Below, in pieces: positions 53,089 through 62,064 of a stretch of DNA of 63,520 bases. The stretch covers positions 771,332 through 834,851 of the forward strand of contig CP070783.1 in the NCBI GenBank assembly GCA_020346465.1. The letters run 5' to 3'. Both the position numbers and the translations under genes were made by a program. The notes under the pieces were generated by a model that did no database searches, was not told where the DNA came from, and worked only from the letters and a program-made list of their open reading frames with translations. This DNA is from Deltaproteobacteria bacterium. GTDB lineage: Bacteria; Desulfobacterota; Deferrimicrobia; Deferrimicrobiales; Deferrimicrobiaceae. Position 1 is the stretch's first letter; each line of letters starts with the position of its first letter.

Positions 53089-54609
53089 CTACGGCCGGAG
53101 CGGGATGGTTCCCAGGACGGTCTTCAGGTCGTCGTCCCCGAACTTGATCCCGAACCCGAAAAAGAGAGTGCGGAAATCCTCATCGGAATTGAGGACATCG
53201 TCCACGCCGGCCGTGACGAAAAAGTTTTTCACGATATCATAGTTGCCGAACACTTTCAAATGCGCCTTCTTGTTGCTCCGGGTGAAGTCGAAGGCGTCCA
53301 CGCCGATTTTCAGGCGGTCCTTCAGCAGGTGGTAGTCGAGCCCGAACCCGCCCGTGGACTCCATGAGGCCGCCGCGGATCGTGACGTCCGAGAACCTCTT
53401 CGCGATCAGCGCGTTGAACTTCAGGTCGTTGGAGTACGTCTCCTGCTTGGTGACCACCGTCGCGCCGGGGGGCGTGACCGTGGTCGTCGTTTCGGAGGCG
53501 TCGTACTTCCCCCGCGGGTCGTCCACGATCCCGAGCAGGTAGTACTTGTCGGCCGAGGGCTGGATGCGCAGGTCCGCGTAGGTCTTCCACGCCGAAGGCT
53601 CGGTCTGGTACTCGAGACGGAAGTCCAGGAAGGTCTTGAGCGCCTCCCTCTTCTCGATGTAGCGGTTGATCGACTCGAGCGTGTCGTCGAGCGTGGTGAT
53701 GGTCGTGTTGTCGGAGACGAGCTTGCCGAGCGTCCCCTCCCCCCGCTCGATCCGGGCCATCACCTTGCCCGCCGAGTCGAGCGTGTTGTCGAGCTTCGCG
53801 GAGGCGCTCCGGAGGTTCTCGAGGCTCTCCCGGATGTTCGACCGGTTCTCCGCGACGACGCCGCTGACGTTCTCGCTCATCTCCTGGAGCTTGCTCGCCA
53901 GGCCGGGAGCCTCGGTCTTGAGCGTCTCGGAAAAGGAGCGCAGGTTCGCGATCATCGCCCGGAGGTCCTCCTTGTTGGCGGCGGAGATCTCCTTCAGGTC
54001 CGAGGAGAGGGTGTCGATGTTGGCCATGATCCGGTTCAGCCGCTCCTCGTTCCCCGCCACCACCGTCCGCAGGACCTCGGTCGTCTCCCGGACGTTCCGG
54101 ATGATGTCGGAAAGCGCCTCCCTCCCCTCCTCCGTGCCCATCGTCTCGGAAAGGGTTCTGGTGAAGTTCTGCAGGTCCTCCGAGATCCGCGACACCTTCC
54201 GGATGATCTCGTCGAGGTTGGCGGGGGGAATCGTCTCCGCCACCCGGCCGCCGGGGGGAAGCACCTTTTCGGTCTCCTTCCCCGGCAGGATCTCCACGTA
54301 CTTCTCCCCGAGCAGCCCCTGCGTCTGGATGGAGACCACCGAGTCGACCGGGATCCGGACGTCGTCCCGGATCCTCAGGACGAGACGGGCGTTGTTCCCC
54401 ACCAGCTCGATCGCCTCCACCTTCCCGATCGGGACGCCCGCCATCTTCACGTTCGCCTTCGGCTCGAGCCCGGCCGCCGTCTCGAAGTCGACGGTCAGCC
54501 TGTACCCCTTCGCCCCGATGCCGCCCATCCGGCTGACGCGGAACGTGAAGAAGGTGAGGACCACGATCCCCATCAGCACGAAGATCCCCACCTTCGCCTC
54601 TCTCGACAT
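53089..54609 (-). CDS. mlaD: MlaD-like MCE-domain lipid transport protein
   Basis: This 506-residue periplasmic protein is anchored by one N-terminal helix (VGIFVLMGIVVLTFFTFRV). The MCE domain (about residues 35-115) includes TVDFETAAGLEPKANVKMAGVPIGKV and LLGEKYVEILPG. A long helical region (about 125-310) is followed by a beta-rich C-terminal part (FLDFRLEYQT, GGFGLDYHLLKDRLKIGVDAF, LFFGFGIKFGDDDLK) resembling an outer-membrane-facing barrel-like domain. It is much longer than E. coli MlaD and may reach farther across the periplasm. Confidence 0.9.
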   Translation of the reverse strand: MSREAKVGIFVLMGIVVLTFFTFRVSRMGGIGAKGYRLTVDFETAAGLEPKANVKMAGVPIGKVEAIELVGNNARLVLRIRDDVRIPVDSVVSIQTQGLLGEKYVEILPGKETEKVLPPGGRVAETIPPANLDEIIRKVSRISEDLQNFTRTLSETMGTEEGREALSDIIRNVRETTEVLRTVVAGNEERLNRIMANIDTLSSDLKEISAANKEDLRAMIANLRSFSETLKTEAPGLASKLQEMSENVSGVVAENRSNIRESLENLRSASAKLDNTLDSAGKVMARIERGEGTLGKLVSDNTTITTLDDTLESINRYIEKREALKTFLDFRLEYQTEPSAWKTYADLRIQPSADKYYLLGIVDDPRGKYDASETTTTVTPPGATVVTKQETYSNDLKFNALIAKRFSDVTIRGGLMESTGGFGLDYHLLKDRLKIGVDAFDFTRSNKKAHLKVFGNYDIVKNFFVTAGVDDVLNSDEDFRTLFFGFGIKFGDDDLKTVLGTIPLRP

Positions 54610-55415
54610 CAGCGACCCTCCTGCATCCCGCTCTCGCCCGAGCGGCGGACGAAGCGGAGGAAATCCTCGTGCTCCGCGGTGATGGGGCCCTCCGCCCTCC
54701 CCTCGACGAACTGGGAGACGACGGCGTTGCGCGTGTTCCGGATCTCCTCCGGCGTCCCCGTCTCGACGATTCTTCCTTTATACAACATGGCGATCTGGTC
54801 CGCGATCTTGTACGCGGACGCCATGTCGTGCGTGATGGAGATCGACGTCACCCCGAGCGACTCCCGGAGGGAGACGACCAGATCGTTGATCACGTCGGCC
54901 ATGATCGGGTCGAGCCCCGTCGTCGGCTCGTCGTACAGAAGGATCTCGGGCTCCGAGGCGATGGCCCGGGCCAGGCCGACCCGCTTCTTCATCCCCCCCG
55001 AGAGCTCCGCCGGCATCAGGTGCTGGATGTCCCGCAGCCCCACCATGGCGAGCTTCTCCTCCACCACGTCGCGGATCTGGCGCTCCGGGTAGAGATGGAG
55101 CCGGCGGAGGGCGAACGCGACGTTCTCCCCCACGTTCATCGAGTCGAACAGGGCGGAGCCCTGGAACAGCATCCCGAACTTCCGCCGGACGCGGACGAGC
55201 TCGCGCTCGTTCATCTTCGTCACGTCCTCCCCGTCGATCAGGATCTCCCCCGCGTCCGCGCGGAGGAGCCCCACCACGCACTTGATGAGGACCGACTTCC
55301 CCGTCCCGCTCCCCCCGATGACCACGGTGTTCTTCCCGCGCGGGACATCGAGGTCCAGACCGTCGAGGACGACCTTCTCCCCGAACCTCTTGTGCAGTCC
55401 CCGGATCCCGATCAT
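54609..55415 (-). CDS. mlaF: MlaF-like ABC transporter ATPase
   Basis: This 268-residue ATPase powers the lipid transporter. It has Walker A GGSGTGKSV, the ABC signature LSGGMKKRVGLARA, Walker B ILLYDEPTTGLDP and the switch His in SITHDM. The C-terminus carries the short MlaF-type extension. Its last codon overlaps the mlaD start by one base. Confidence 0.95.
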   Translation of the reverse strand: MIGIRGLHKRFGEKVVLDGLDLDVPRGKNTVVIGGSGTGKSVLIKCVVGLLRADAGEILIDGEDVTKMNERELVRVRRKFGMLFQGSALFDSMNVGENVAFALRRLHLYPERQIRDVVEEKLAMVGLRDIQHLMPAELSGGMKKRVGLARAIASEPEILLYDEPTTGLDPIMADVINDLVVSLRESLGVTSISITHDMASAYKIADQIAMLYKGRIVETGTPEEIRNTRNAVVSQFVEGRAEGPITAEHEDFLRFVRRSGESGMQEGR

Positions 55416-55467
55416 TGCACGATGCCCGCTCCCTCTCCCCGTCCCGGATGCGCTCCGCGGGGCGCCT

Positions 55468-56271
55468 TCAGAACATGAACGACGTCATGAAGTAGTCCGA
55501 CACGAGCACCGTCATCGACGAAGCCACCACCGCCCGCGTGGTGGCCCGGCCCACTCCCTCCGCGCCCCCCTGGGCGATGAACCCGTTATAGCAGGAGATG
55601 AGCGCGATGAGAAAGCCGAAGACGGCGGCCTTGACGAGGCCCGTGTAGATGTCCCGGAACTCGAGATACTGGTACGTCTTGTCCGTGTAGACGTACGGGT
55701 TGGCGCCGAGGAGGTAGACGGACACGAAGTATCCCCCCAGGATGCCGATCAGGTCCGCGAAGATGACCAGAACCGGAAGGACGAGGGTGGAGGCGACGAC
55801 CCGCGGGACGACGAGGTACTTGACCGGGTTCGTGGCCAGCGTCACCAGCGCGTCGATCTGCTCCGTCACCTTCATCGTGCCGAGCTCGGCCGCCATGGAG
55901 GCCCCCACCCGCCCCGAAACCATGAGGCCGGCGAAGACCGGGCCCAGCTCCCGCGTCATGGAGAGCGCGACCACCGAGCCGACGAAGCTCGTCGCCTGGA
56001 ACCGCTGGAATCCCGACCAGCTCTGGAGTGCCAGCACCATCCCCGTGAAGGTCGCCGTGACCATCACCACCGGCAGGGAGTTGATCCCCACCTCCTCCAT
56101 CTGCTTGACGATGTTCTTGATCTCCGAGGGCGGCCGGAACAGCCAGGTGACGCACTGCACCAGGAGGACGAAGATGTTCCCCAGGTCCTCGATCAGCCGG
56201 AACACGCGGGTGCCGAAGGAATCGAGGAAGGCGGCGAGGCCGTTCCTTGTCCGGGTGTCAGCCAACGACAA
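55468..56271 (-). CDS. mlaE: MlaE-like ABC transporter permease
   Basis: This 267-residue permease has the amphipathic N-terminal helix and several transmembrane helices. It has the MlaE hallmarks LPVVMVTATFTGMVLALQ, FVGSVVALSMTRELGPVFAGLMVSGRVGASMAAELGTMKVTEQIDAL and ATNPVKYLVVPRVVA. The start is a TTG (56271) that overlaps the alr gene end by 14 bases. With MlaF and MlaD it forms a retrograde lipid transport complex; MlaB and MlaC are not seen here. Confidence 0.94.
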   Translation of the reverse strand: MSLADTRTRNGLAAFLDSFGTRVFRLIEDLGNIFVLLVQCVTWLFRPPSEIKNIVKQMEEVGINSLPVVMVTATFTGMVLALQSWSGFQRFQATSFVGSVVALSMTRELGPVFAGLMVSGRVGASMAAELGTMKVTEQIDALVTLATNPVKYLVVPRVVASTLVLPVLVIFADLIGILGGYFVSVYLLGANPYVYTDKTYQYLEFRDIYTGLVKAAVFGFLIALISCYNGFIAQGGAEGVGRATTRAVVASSMTVLVSDYFMTSFMF

Positions 56272-57373
56272 CCCTCGGGATCCGCCGCCCGACCTGCGTG
56301 AGGATCTCGTAGGGGATCGTCCCCGCGATGCGGGCGAGCTCGTCGGCGGTCGGCCCCCCCTCCCCCATCACGACGACGTCCGTCCCGATCGACACGCCGG
56401 GAACGCCGGTGACGTCGAGCATCGTGTGGTCCATGCAGACCCGGCCCGCCACCGGGGCCCTGTTCCCGTTCACCCCCATCCAGGCGGCGTTGGAGAAGGC
56501 GCGCCGGTAGCCGTCGGCGTATCCCACGGGGACCGCGGCGATCCTGCGCGTCCCCGCGCAGTGGAAGTGCCGCCCGTAGCTCACCGGGTGCCCGTCGGGA
56601 AGGTCCTTGAGCGAGACGATCCTGGTCACGAGCCGCATCACCGGCTTGAGCCCCAGGCCTGCGCCCACCCCCTCCGCCGGCAGGGACCCGTAGAGGATGA
56701 TCCCCGGGCGCACCATGTCGTGGACGTGCTCCCGGTACGACAGGATCCCCGCGCTGTTCAGCGCATGGGCCCGCACGGCCGCGCCGAACGCTTTCCGGAC
56801 GAGGGGGACCTCATCGCCGAACGACGCAAGCTGCATCCGGGTGTACTCCTCGTCCGACCCGGCGCTCCCGTCGGCCGAGGAGAGGTGGGTCATGACCCCC
56901 TCGACGAGGAGGAACCTCGCGGATCCGATCGCCTCGACCGCCGCCCTCGTCGCCTCGCGGAGGAGACCGAGGCGCCCCATCCCCGTGTCGATCTTGATGT
57001 GCACGGGAAAGGGGACCCCGCCCCGCTCGCCCGCGCGGTCCAGGAAGGGGATCTGCCCCAGGTCGAACACGGCGGCGGAAAGGCCGTGTTCGCGGGCCTC
57101 CCCGGCCTGCGGCTCGTCCACCCCCCCCTGCACCAGCACCGGCCCGGCGATCCCGGCCCGGCGCAGCTCGATCCCCTCCTCCACCGTAACCACCCCGAAC
57201 ATGCTCACCCCTTCCTCCGCGAGCGCCCGGGCGACGGGGACCGACCCGTGCCCGTAGGCGTCGGCCTTGACGACCGCCAGGATCTTTGTGGAGGGGGGAA
57301 GAAGGGAGCGGACCGTCCTGACGTTGTGGCGCAGTGCAGGGAGGTGGATTTCCGCCACGGTGGGTCTTGCCAA
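56258..57373 (-). CDS. alr: Alanine racemase
   Basis: This 371-residue PLP enzyme makes D-alanine for peptidoglycan. The PLP-lysine is in AVVKADAYGHG near residue 38, with HIKIDTGMGRLG, HALNSAGIL, RPGIILYG, the catalytic-tyrosine region AVPVGYADGYRR and GRVCMDHTMLD. The start is a TTG with AAGGAG upstream. It heads the alr-mla-pur run. Confidence 0.97.
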   Translation of the reverse strand: MARPTVAEIHLPALRHNVRTVRSLLPPSTKILAVVKADAYGHGSVPVARALAEEGVSMFGVVTVEEGIELRRAGIAGPVLVQGGVDEPQAGEAREHGLSAAVFDLGQIPFLDRAGERGGVPFPVHIKIDTGMGRLGLLREATRAAVEAIGSARFLLVEGVMTHLSSADGSAGSDEEYTRMQLASFGDEVPLVRKAFGAAVRAHALNSAGILSYREHVHDMVRPGIILYGSLPAEGVGAGLGLKPVMRLVTRIVSLKDLPDGHPVSYGRHFHCAGTRRIAAVPVGYADGYRRAFSNAAWMGVNGNRAPVAGRVCMDHTMLDVTGVPGVSIGTDVVVMGEGGPTADELARIAGTIPYEILTQVGRRIPRVVVG

Positions 57374-57419
57374 ACGGGCGCTCCTTCAAACGGCCGGGAT
57401 GGGCACGATCTACCCGGAA

Positions 57420-57448
57420 AGTCTACTTGAACCCCCCCGTCAAGTAAA
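57420..57448 (-). promoter_or_regulatory. Possible alr promoter with overlapping inverted repeat
   Basis: TTTACT (57443-57448) and TAGACT (57420-57425) are 17 bases apart on the minus strand. Between them a 7-base inverted repeat, TACTTGA (57424-57430) and TCAAGTA (57440-57446), flanks a run of seven Cs. The repeat overlaps both promoter boxes and could be an operator. Confidence 0.4.
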
Positions 57449-57486
57449 GACGGGCGGCCGCTCCCGCCTTGCCGCGGGCTTCCCGA

Positions 57487-57515
57487 TTGACAACGGCGGG
57501 GGGGGGAGATACCAT
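57487..57515 (+). promoter_or_regulatory. Promoter of the thiamine operon
   Basis: TTGACA (57487-57492) and TACCAT (57510-57515) are exactly 17 bases apart, with transcription expected near 57522, where the riboswitch begins. The spacer contains a run of nine Gs (57498-57506). Confidence 0.7.
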
Positions 57516-57521
57516 GTTCCT

Positions 57522-57616
57522 ACAGACGCCAGGGGTGCTCTTCGCTGAGAGTCCGCGCATCGCGCGGGCAACCCGTCGAACCTGATCCGGATAATACCGG
57601 CGCAGGGAGCGTGGTT
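57522..57616 (+). promoter_or_regulatory. Thiamine pyrophosphate riboswitch (THI element)
   Basis: The conserved THI box elements are present in order: GGGGTGC then GCTGAGA (57532-57550), ACCC..GAACCTGATCCGG (57571-57590), and GATAATACCGGCGCAGGGAGC. The closing stem pairs ACGC (57526-57529) with GCGT (57609-57612). TPP binding should favour the terminator just downstream and turn off the thiH-like/thiSGEC operon. Confidence 0.95.
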
Positions 57617-57620
57617 CTCT

Positions 57621-57658
57621 CCGCACCGTACCTTTCCCTGGTGCGGTTTTTCTTTTTT
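57621..57658 (+). terminator. Riboswitch-controlled intrinsic terminator
   Basis: CCGCACC (57621-57627) pairs with GGTGCGG (57640-57646), followed by TTTTTCTTTTTT (57647-57658). It lies five bases after the aptamer and 22 bases before the first gene, so the riboswitch most likely works by transcription termination. Confidence 0.92.
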
Positions 57659-57679
57659 CCCAGGGGGGGAACGAAGACG

Positions 57680-59083
57680 ATGCTTCCACAGAACAAGCCG
57701 AGGAACGGCGACCTCCTCCCCGTCTCCGCGGAGGAGATCTCCCGGCTTCTCGGGGAGGCCGCCCCCTTCCGGCGGCGCGAGGCGTTTTCCCTGCTCGGGT
57801 CCCTGACCCCGCGGCGCAGGCTCACCCTTCCGGAAGCCGCCCGCCTGCTGGCCACGGCCGACCCGATGGTGTGGGAGAAGGCCGCGGCGATGGCCCGGGC
57901 CGTGCGCGAAGAGGTCTTCGGGCGGCGGATCGTGCTGTTCGCCCCCCTCTACCTCTCCAACGATTGCGTGAACAACTGCCTGTACTGCGGATTCCGCCAG
58001 GTCAACCGGGAAGCCCGGAGGATCACCCTCTCCCCCGCGGAGGCGGTCCGGGAGGCCCGCTTCCTGGAGAAGAAGGGGTACCACCGCCTCCTGCTGGTCA
58101 GCGGGGAGAACCCGGGGAAGACCGACGCCTCGTACCTCGCGCAGGTCCTGCGGGCGATCTACCGGGAAACGGGGATGCGCATCCTGCACGTCAACGCCGC
58201 CCCGATGCCGGAGGAGGAGCTTGCGCTCCTCAAGGAGGCAGGCGCGGGAGTCTACCAGGTCTTCCAGGAGACGTACCACCCGAAGACCTACCGGGAGATG
58301 CACCCCTCCGGGCCGAAGGCCGACTACGCCTGGCGCCTCACCTGCATGGACCGGGCGCTGCGGGCGGGGTTCCGGGACGTCGGGATCGGCGCGCTGCTCG
58401 GGCTGCACGACTACCGGTTCGAGGTCCTGTCGGTCATCCGGCACGCGGAGTCCCTCCTGGAGACGCACGGGACCTTCCCGCACACGATCTCCGTCCCCCG
58501 GTTCAAGAGGGCGTTCGGCGCCCCCCTGACCAGGCCGCCCCGGCCGGTCTCCGACCGGGAGTTCGAGAAGATCGTGATCGTCTACCGGCTCTCCGTCCCG
58601 CCGGCGGGCGTCGTCGTCTCCACGCGGGAACCGGCGGCGCTGCGGGAGAGGGTGCTCGACATCGGCGCCTCGCAGATCAGCGCGGGGTCGAAGACCGACC
58701 CGGGCGGATACACGCAGGAGGCGCGGCACGCCGACTCGGAGCAGTTCGAGCTCGACGACACCCGCCCGATCGAGGAGATCGTCCGGATGATCCTCGGGCG
58801 CGGGTACCTTCCCTCCCTGTGCACCAGCTGCTACCGGATCGACCGCACGGGAGAGACCTTCACGGAGATGGCGACCGACGGCCACATCCGCGGGTTCTGC
58901 CTCCCCAACGCGCTGCTGACGCTGGCCGAGTACGCCGTGGCCGCGGAGGACGCCCGGCTGCGGGAGCAGTGTCTCGCGGCGGTCGCGGAGGGGACGAAGG
59001 AGATGGAGGGGTCTCCCCTCGCCGGGGAATTCGCGCAGAAGCTGGCGCGGGTGATCGCGGGGGAGAAGGACCTGTTTTTCTGA
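57680..59083 (+). CDS. HydG/ThiH-like radical SAM tyrosine lyase
   Basis: This 467-residue radical SAM enzyme has the SAM-cluster motif CVNNCLYCGF near residue 100. Its C-terminus contains CTSC followed exactly 22 residues later by another Cys (CX2CX22C, nt about 58820-58902), then LPNALLTLAEY. This is the auxiliary-cluster motif of HydG, the [FeFe]-hydrogenase maturase, and is not expected in ThiH. HydG and ThiH both split tyrosine into p-cresol and dehydroglycine. The gene is first after a TPP riboswitch and before thiS-thiG, so its likely job is to supply dehydroglycine for the thiazole ring. No hydrogenase genes are seen. The ATG at 57680 was chosen because it follows the terminator and a GGGGGG site. 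Confidence 0.9.
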   Translation: MLPQNKPRNGDLLPVSAEEISRLLGEAAPFRRREAFSLLGSLTPRRRLTLPEAARLLATADPMVWEKAAAMARAVREEVFGRRIVLFAPLYLSNDCVNNCLYCGFRQVNREARRITLSPAEAVREARFLEKKGYHRLLLVSGENPGKTDASYLAQVLRAIYRETGMRILHVNAAPMPEEELALLKEAGAGVYQVFQETYHPKTYREMHPSGPKADYAWRLTCMDRALRAGFRDVGIGALLGLHDYRFEVLSVIRHAESLLETHGTFPHTISVPRFKRAFGAPLTRPPRPVSDREFEKIVIVYRLSVPPAGVVVSTREPAALRERVLDIGASQISAGSKTDPGGYTQEARHADSEQFELDDTRPIEEIVRMILGRGYLPSLCTSCYRIDRTGETFTEMATDGHIRGFCLPNALLTLAEYAVAAEDARLREQCLAAVAEGTKEMEGSPLAGEFAQKLARVIAGEKDLFF

Positions 59084-59099
59084 TGCGACGGAGGAGCGC

Positions 59100-59300
59100 A
59101 TGGAAATCTTCGTGAACGGGGAGACGCGGCAGATCGGGGAGGGGGCGACGGTCCTTCTCCTCCTCCGCGAGCTCTCCCTGCCGGAGACGCGCGTGGCGGT
59201 GGAGCGGAACCGGTCCCTCGTGCGGAAGGCGGAGTTCGCCGACACGGTCCTGGGCGAGGGGGACCGGATCGAGATCGTGACATTCGTGGGAGGGGGGTAG
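59100..59300 (+). CDS. thiS: Sulfur carrier protein ThiS
   Basis: This 66-residue ubiquitin-fold protein begins MEIFVNGETRQIGEG and ends in VGGG, with the C-terminal Gly-Gly that is converted to a thiocarboxylate and gives sulfur to the thiazole. A GGAGGAG site precedes the ATG. ThiF, which activates it, is not in the window. Confidence 0.96.
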   Translation: MEIFVNGETRQIGEGATVLLLLRELSLPETRVAVERNRSLVRKAEFADTVLGEGDRIEIVTFVGGG

Positions 59301-59303
59301 AGC

Positions 59304-60074
59304 ATGGACACTCCGTTTACCCTTGGAGGAAAGACGTTCCGGTCCCGGCTCCTGGTGGGCACGGGGAAGTACCCGGATTACCCGTCGATGGTCCGGGCGC
59401 TCGAGGCCTCGGGGGCCGAGATCGTGACGGTGGCGGTCCGGCGGGTGAACCTGGACAGGAGCAAGGAGTCCCTCCTGGACCACGTCGACCCGAAAAAGTA
59501 CACCCTCCTTCCCAACACGGCCGCCTGCTACACGGTGGACGACGCGGTGCGCACCTGTTTCCTCGCCCGCGAGGCGGGGATGTCGAACATGGTCAAGCTC
59601 GAGGTGATCGGGGACGAAAAGACCCTCTTCCCCGACACGGAGGGGCTTCTGGTGGCGGCGAAGCAGCTGGTCAGGGAGGGGTTCATCGTCCTGCCGTACA
59701 CCAACGACGACCCGATCATGGCGAAGAAGCTCGAGGACGCGGGGTGCGCCGCGGTGATGCCGCTGGCGGCCCCGATCGGGTCGGGCTTGGGGATCCGCAA
59801 CCCGTTCAACATCCGGATCATCCTGGAGACCGTGAAGGTCCCGGTGATCGTGGACGCGGGGGTGGGAACGGCGTCCGACGCGGCGGTGGCGATGGAGCTC
59901 GGGTGCGACGGCGTCCTGATGAACACGGGGATCGCGGGCGCGAAGGACCCGGTGCTGATGGCCGAGGCGATGCGGGAGGCGGTCTCCGCGGGGAGGAAGG
60001 CGTTCCTCGCCGGCAGGATCGCGAAGAAGCTCTACGCCACGGCGTCCTCGCCGCTGGACGGGACGTTCTTTTAG
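59304..60074 (+). CDS. thiG: Thiazole synthase ThiG
   Basis: This 256-residue TIM-barrel protein joins deoxyxylulose phosphate, dehydroglycine and ThiS-carried sulfur into the thiazole phosphate. It has [15 protein letters not shown], the imine-forming Lys in [26 protein letters not shown] and [28 protein letters not shown]. It follows thiS by three bases. Confidence 0.98.
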   Translation: MDTPFTLGGKTFRSRLLVGTGKYPDYPSMVRALEASGAEIVTVAVRRVNLDRSKESLLDHVDPKKYTLLPNTAACYTVDDAVRTCFLAREAGMSNMVKLEVIGDEKTLFPDTEGLLVAAKQLVREGFIVLPYTNDDPIMAKKLEDAGCAAVMPLAAPIGSGLGIRNPFNIRIILETVKVPVIVDAGVGTASDAAVAMELGCDGVLMNTGIAGAKDPVLMAEAMREAVSAGRKAFLAGRIAKKLYATASSPLDGTFF

Positions 60075-60091
60075 GAAAGGGAAAGGCGCCG

Positions 60092-60766
60092 GTGAAGGTC
60101 GACTTCCGCGTCTACCTGATCACCGACCGCAGGCAGGCGCCGGGGGGCGACATCGCAAGGGCCGTCGCGGGTGCCCTCGACGGCGGGATCCGGGCCGTCC
60201 AGCTCCGGGAGAAGGACCTTCCGGGGAGCGAGCTCTTCCGGCTCGCCGGGCGGATGCGGGATCTCACGGCAAGGCACGGGGCCCGGCTTCTCGTGAACGA
60301 CCGCGTCGACGTCGCCCTGGCCGTCGGTGCCGACGGCGTTCACCTCGGGGGCGCCTCGATCCCCGCGTCGGTCGCCCGGGGGCTCCTCGGCAAGGAGGCG
60401 CTCATCGGCTGCTCCACGCACGGCGCGCGCGAGCTGCGGGAGGCGGTCGACCAGGGGGCGGACTTCGTGACGTTCGGCCCGGTCTACCCGACGCCGTCGA
60501 AGGCCGCGTACGGGCCGCCGGTGGGTGTGGCGGCCCTCGCGGAAGCGTGCCGGACGGCGGCCGTCCCCGTCTTCGCCCTGGGCGGGGTCAAGGCGGAGAA
60601 CGCCGGGGAGGTGATCGGGGCGGGCGCGTTCGGCATCGCGCTGATTTCCGGGATCGTGGCCGCGGCGGACCCCCGGGGGGCCGCGGCGGAACTTGTCGCC
60701 CGTTACGAAAAACCGCCCGCCGCCGGAAAGGCGCGGGGCGGGAACGCGAAGGAAGGTGAGCCATGA
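60092..60766 (+). CDS. thiE: Thiamine phosphate synthase ThiE
   Basis: This 224-residue TIM-barrel enzyme couples the pyrimidine and thiazole halves of thiamine. It has YLITDRRQ, VQLREKDL, LLVNDRVDVALAVGADGVHLG, IGCSTHG and FGPVYPTPSK. The GTG at 60092 with AAAGG upstream gives the usual N-terminus. Its stop overlaps the thiC ATG (ATGA). Confidence 0.96.
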   Translation: MKVDFRVYLITDRRQAPGGDIARAVAGALDGGIRAVQLREKDLPGSELFRLAGRMRDLTARHGARLLVNDRVDVALAVGADGVHLGGASIPASVARGLLGKEALIGCSTHGARELREAVDQGADFVTFGPVYPTPSKAAYGPPVGVAALAEACRTAAVPVFALGGVKAENAGEVIGAGAFGIALISGIVAAADPRGAAAELVARYEKPPAAGKARGGNAKEGEP

Positions 60767-62052
60767 CGCTGCTGCATAACGCAAGGAACGGAATCCTCTC
60801 GCCGCAGGTGGCGCTTGCCGCCGCGGAGGAAGGGATCCCCCCGGAGAAGCTCCGGGGCCTCATCGCATCGGGGAGGGCCGTCCTCCCCCGGAACCGGAAG
60901 CGCAGGGAGATCCGGCCGGTCGCCATCGGGGAGGGGCTGCGCGTCAAGGTCAACGCCAACGTCGGCTCCTCGCGCGACCGGGCCGACGTGTCGCTCGAGC
61001 TGGAAAAGACGCGGGTCGCCGTCGCGGCGGGCGCCGACGCCGTGATGGACCTGTCCACGGGGGGGCCGATCGACGAGATCCGCAGGGCGATCCTCGCGGA
61101 GTGCCCCGTGCCCGTGGGGACCGTCCCCGTCTACCAGGCCGCCGCCGACGCGGCCGGCAAGGGAAAGTCCTGGGTCGAGCTCACCCCCGACGACTTCTTC
61201 GAAGGGATCGTGAAGCAGGCCGAGGACGGGGTCGATTTCATGACGGTCCACTGCGGGGTGACGCGGGAGGCCCTCGAGCGCCTGATCCGGGAAGGCCGCC
61301 GGCTGGACATCGTCAGCCGGGGCGGGTCCCTGCTGGCGGAGTGGATGGAGTACAACGACCGGGAGAACCCGTTCTACGAGCAGTACGACCGGCTGGTCGA
61401 CATCTGCCGGGAGTACGACATCACCATCTCGCTGGGGGACGGCCTGCGGCCGGGATGCCTCTCCGACGCGACCGACCGCGCGCAGGTCCACGAGCTGATG
61501 ATGCTCGGCGAGCTCACCGAGCGCGCCTGGGAAAAGGACGTGCAGGTCATGATCGAGGGGCCGGGGCACGTGCCGATGGACCAGATCGCGGCGAACGTGG
61601 TGCTCCAGAAGCGCCTGTGCCACGGGGCGCCGTTCTACGTTCTCGGTCCCCTGGTCACCGACATCGCGCCGGGATACGACCACATCACCTCCGCGATCGG
61701 GGGGGCGATCGCCGCGTGGAGCGGGGCGGATTTCCTGTGCTACGTGACGCCGTCCGAGCACCTTCGGCTCCCGTCGGTCGGGGACGTGAAGGAAGGGGTG
61801 ATCACCTCCCGCATCGCCGCCCACGCCGCCGACATCGCGCGGAAACTCCCGGGCGCGATGGACCGGGACAACCGGATGGCCGACGCCAGGCGGAACCTCG
61901 ACTGGAAGAGCCAGATCGAGCTGTCGCTCGACCCGGAGCGGGCGCGCGAACTGCGCGGGGGAAGCCTGCCGACGGCCGACGAGTCCGCCTGCACGATGTG
62001 CGCAGACCTCTGTGCCATCAAGACATCGCAGAAGGCGATCCGGCGACGGTAG
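60763..62052 (+). CDS. thiC: Phosphomethylpyrimidine synthase ThiC
   Basis: This 429-residue radical SAM enzyme converts AIR to HMP phosphate. It has NANVGSSRDRADVSLELEK, MTVHCGVT, SLGDGLRPGCLSDATDRAQ, MIEGPGHVPMDQI and the C-terminal cluster motif CTMCADLCAIK (CX2CX4C). It lacks the long N-terminal extension of E. coli ThiC, like many anaerobe forms. Confidence 0.98.
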   Translation: MTLLHNARNGILSPQVALAAAEEGIPPEKLRGLIASGRAVLPRNRKRREIRPVAIGEGLRVKVNANVGSSRDRADVSLELEKTRVAVAAGADAVMDLSTGGPIDEIRRAILAECPVPVGTVPVYQAAADAAGKGKSWVELTPDDFFEGIVKQAEDGVDFMTVHCGVTREALERLIREGRRLDIVSRGGSLLAEWMEYNDRENPFYEQYDRLVDICREYDITISLGDGLRPGCLSDATDRAQVHELMMLGELTERAWEKDVQVMIEGPGHVPMDQIAANVVLQKRLCHGAPFYVLGPLVTDIAPGYDHITSAIGGAIAAWSGADFLCYVTPSEHLRLPSVGDVKEGVITSRIAAHAADIARKLPGAMDRDNRMADARRNLDWKSQIELSLDPERARELRGGSLPTADESACTMCADLCAIKTSQKAIRRR

Positions 62053-62064
62053 CGGCCGGGGGGC

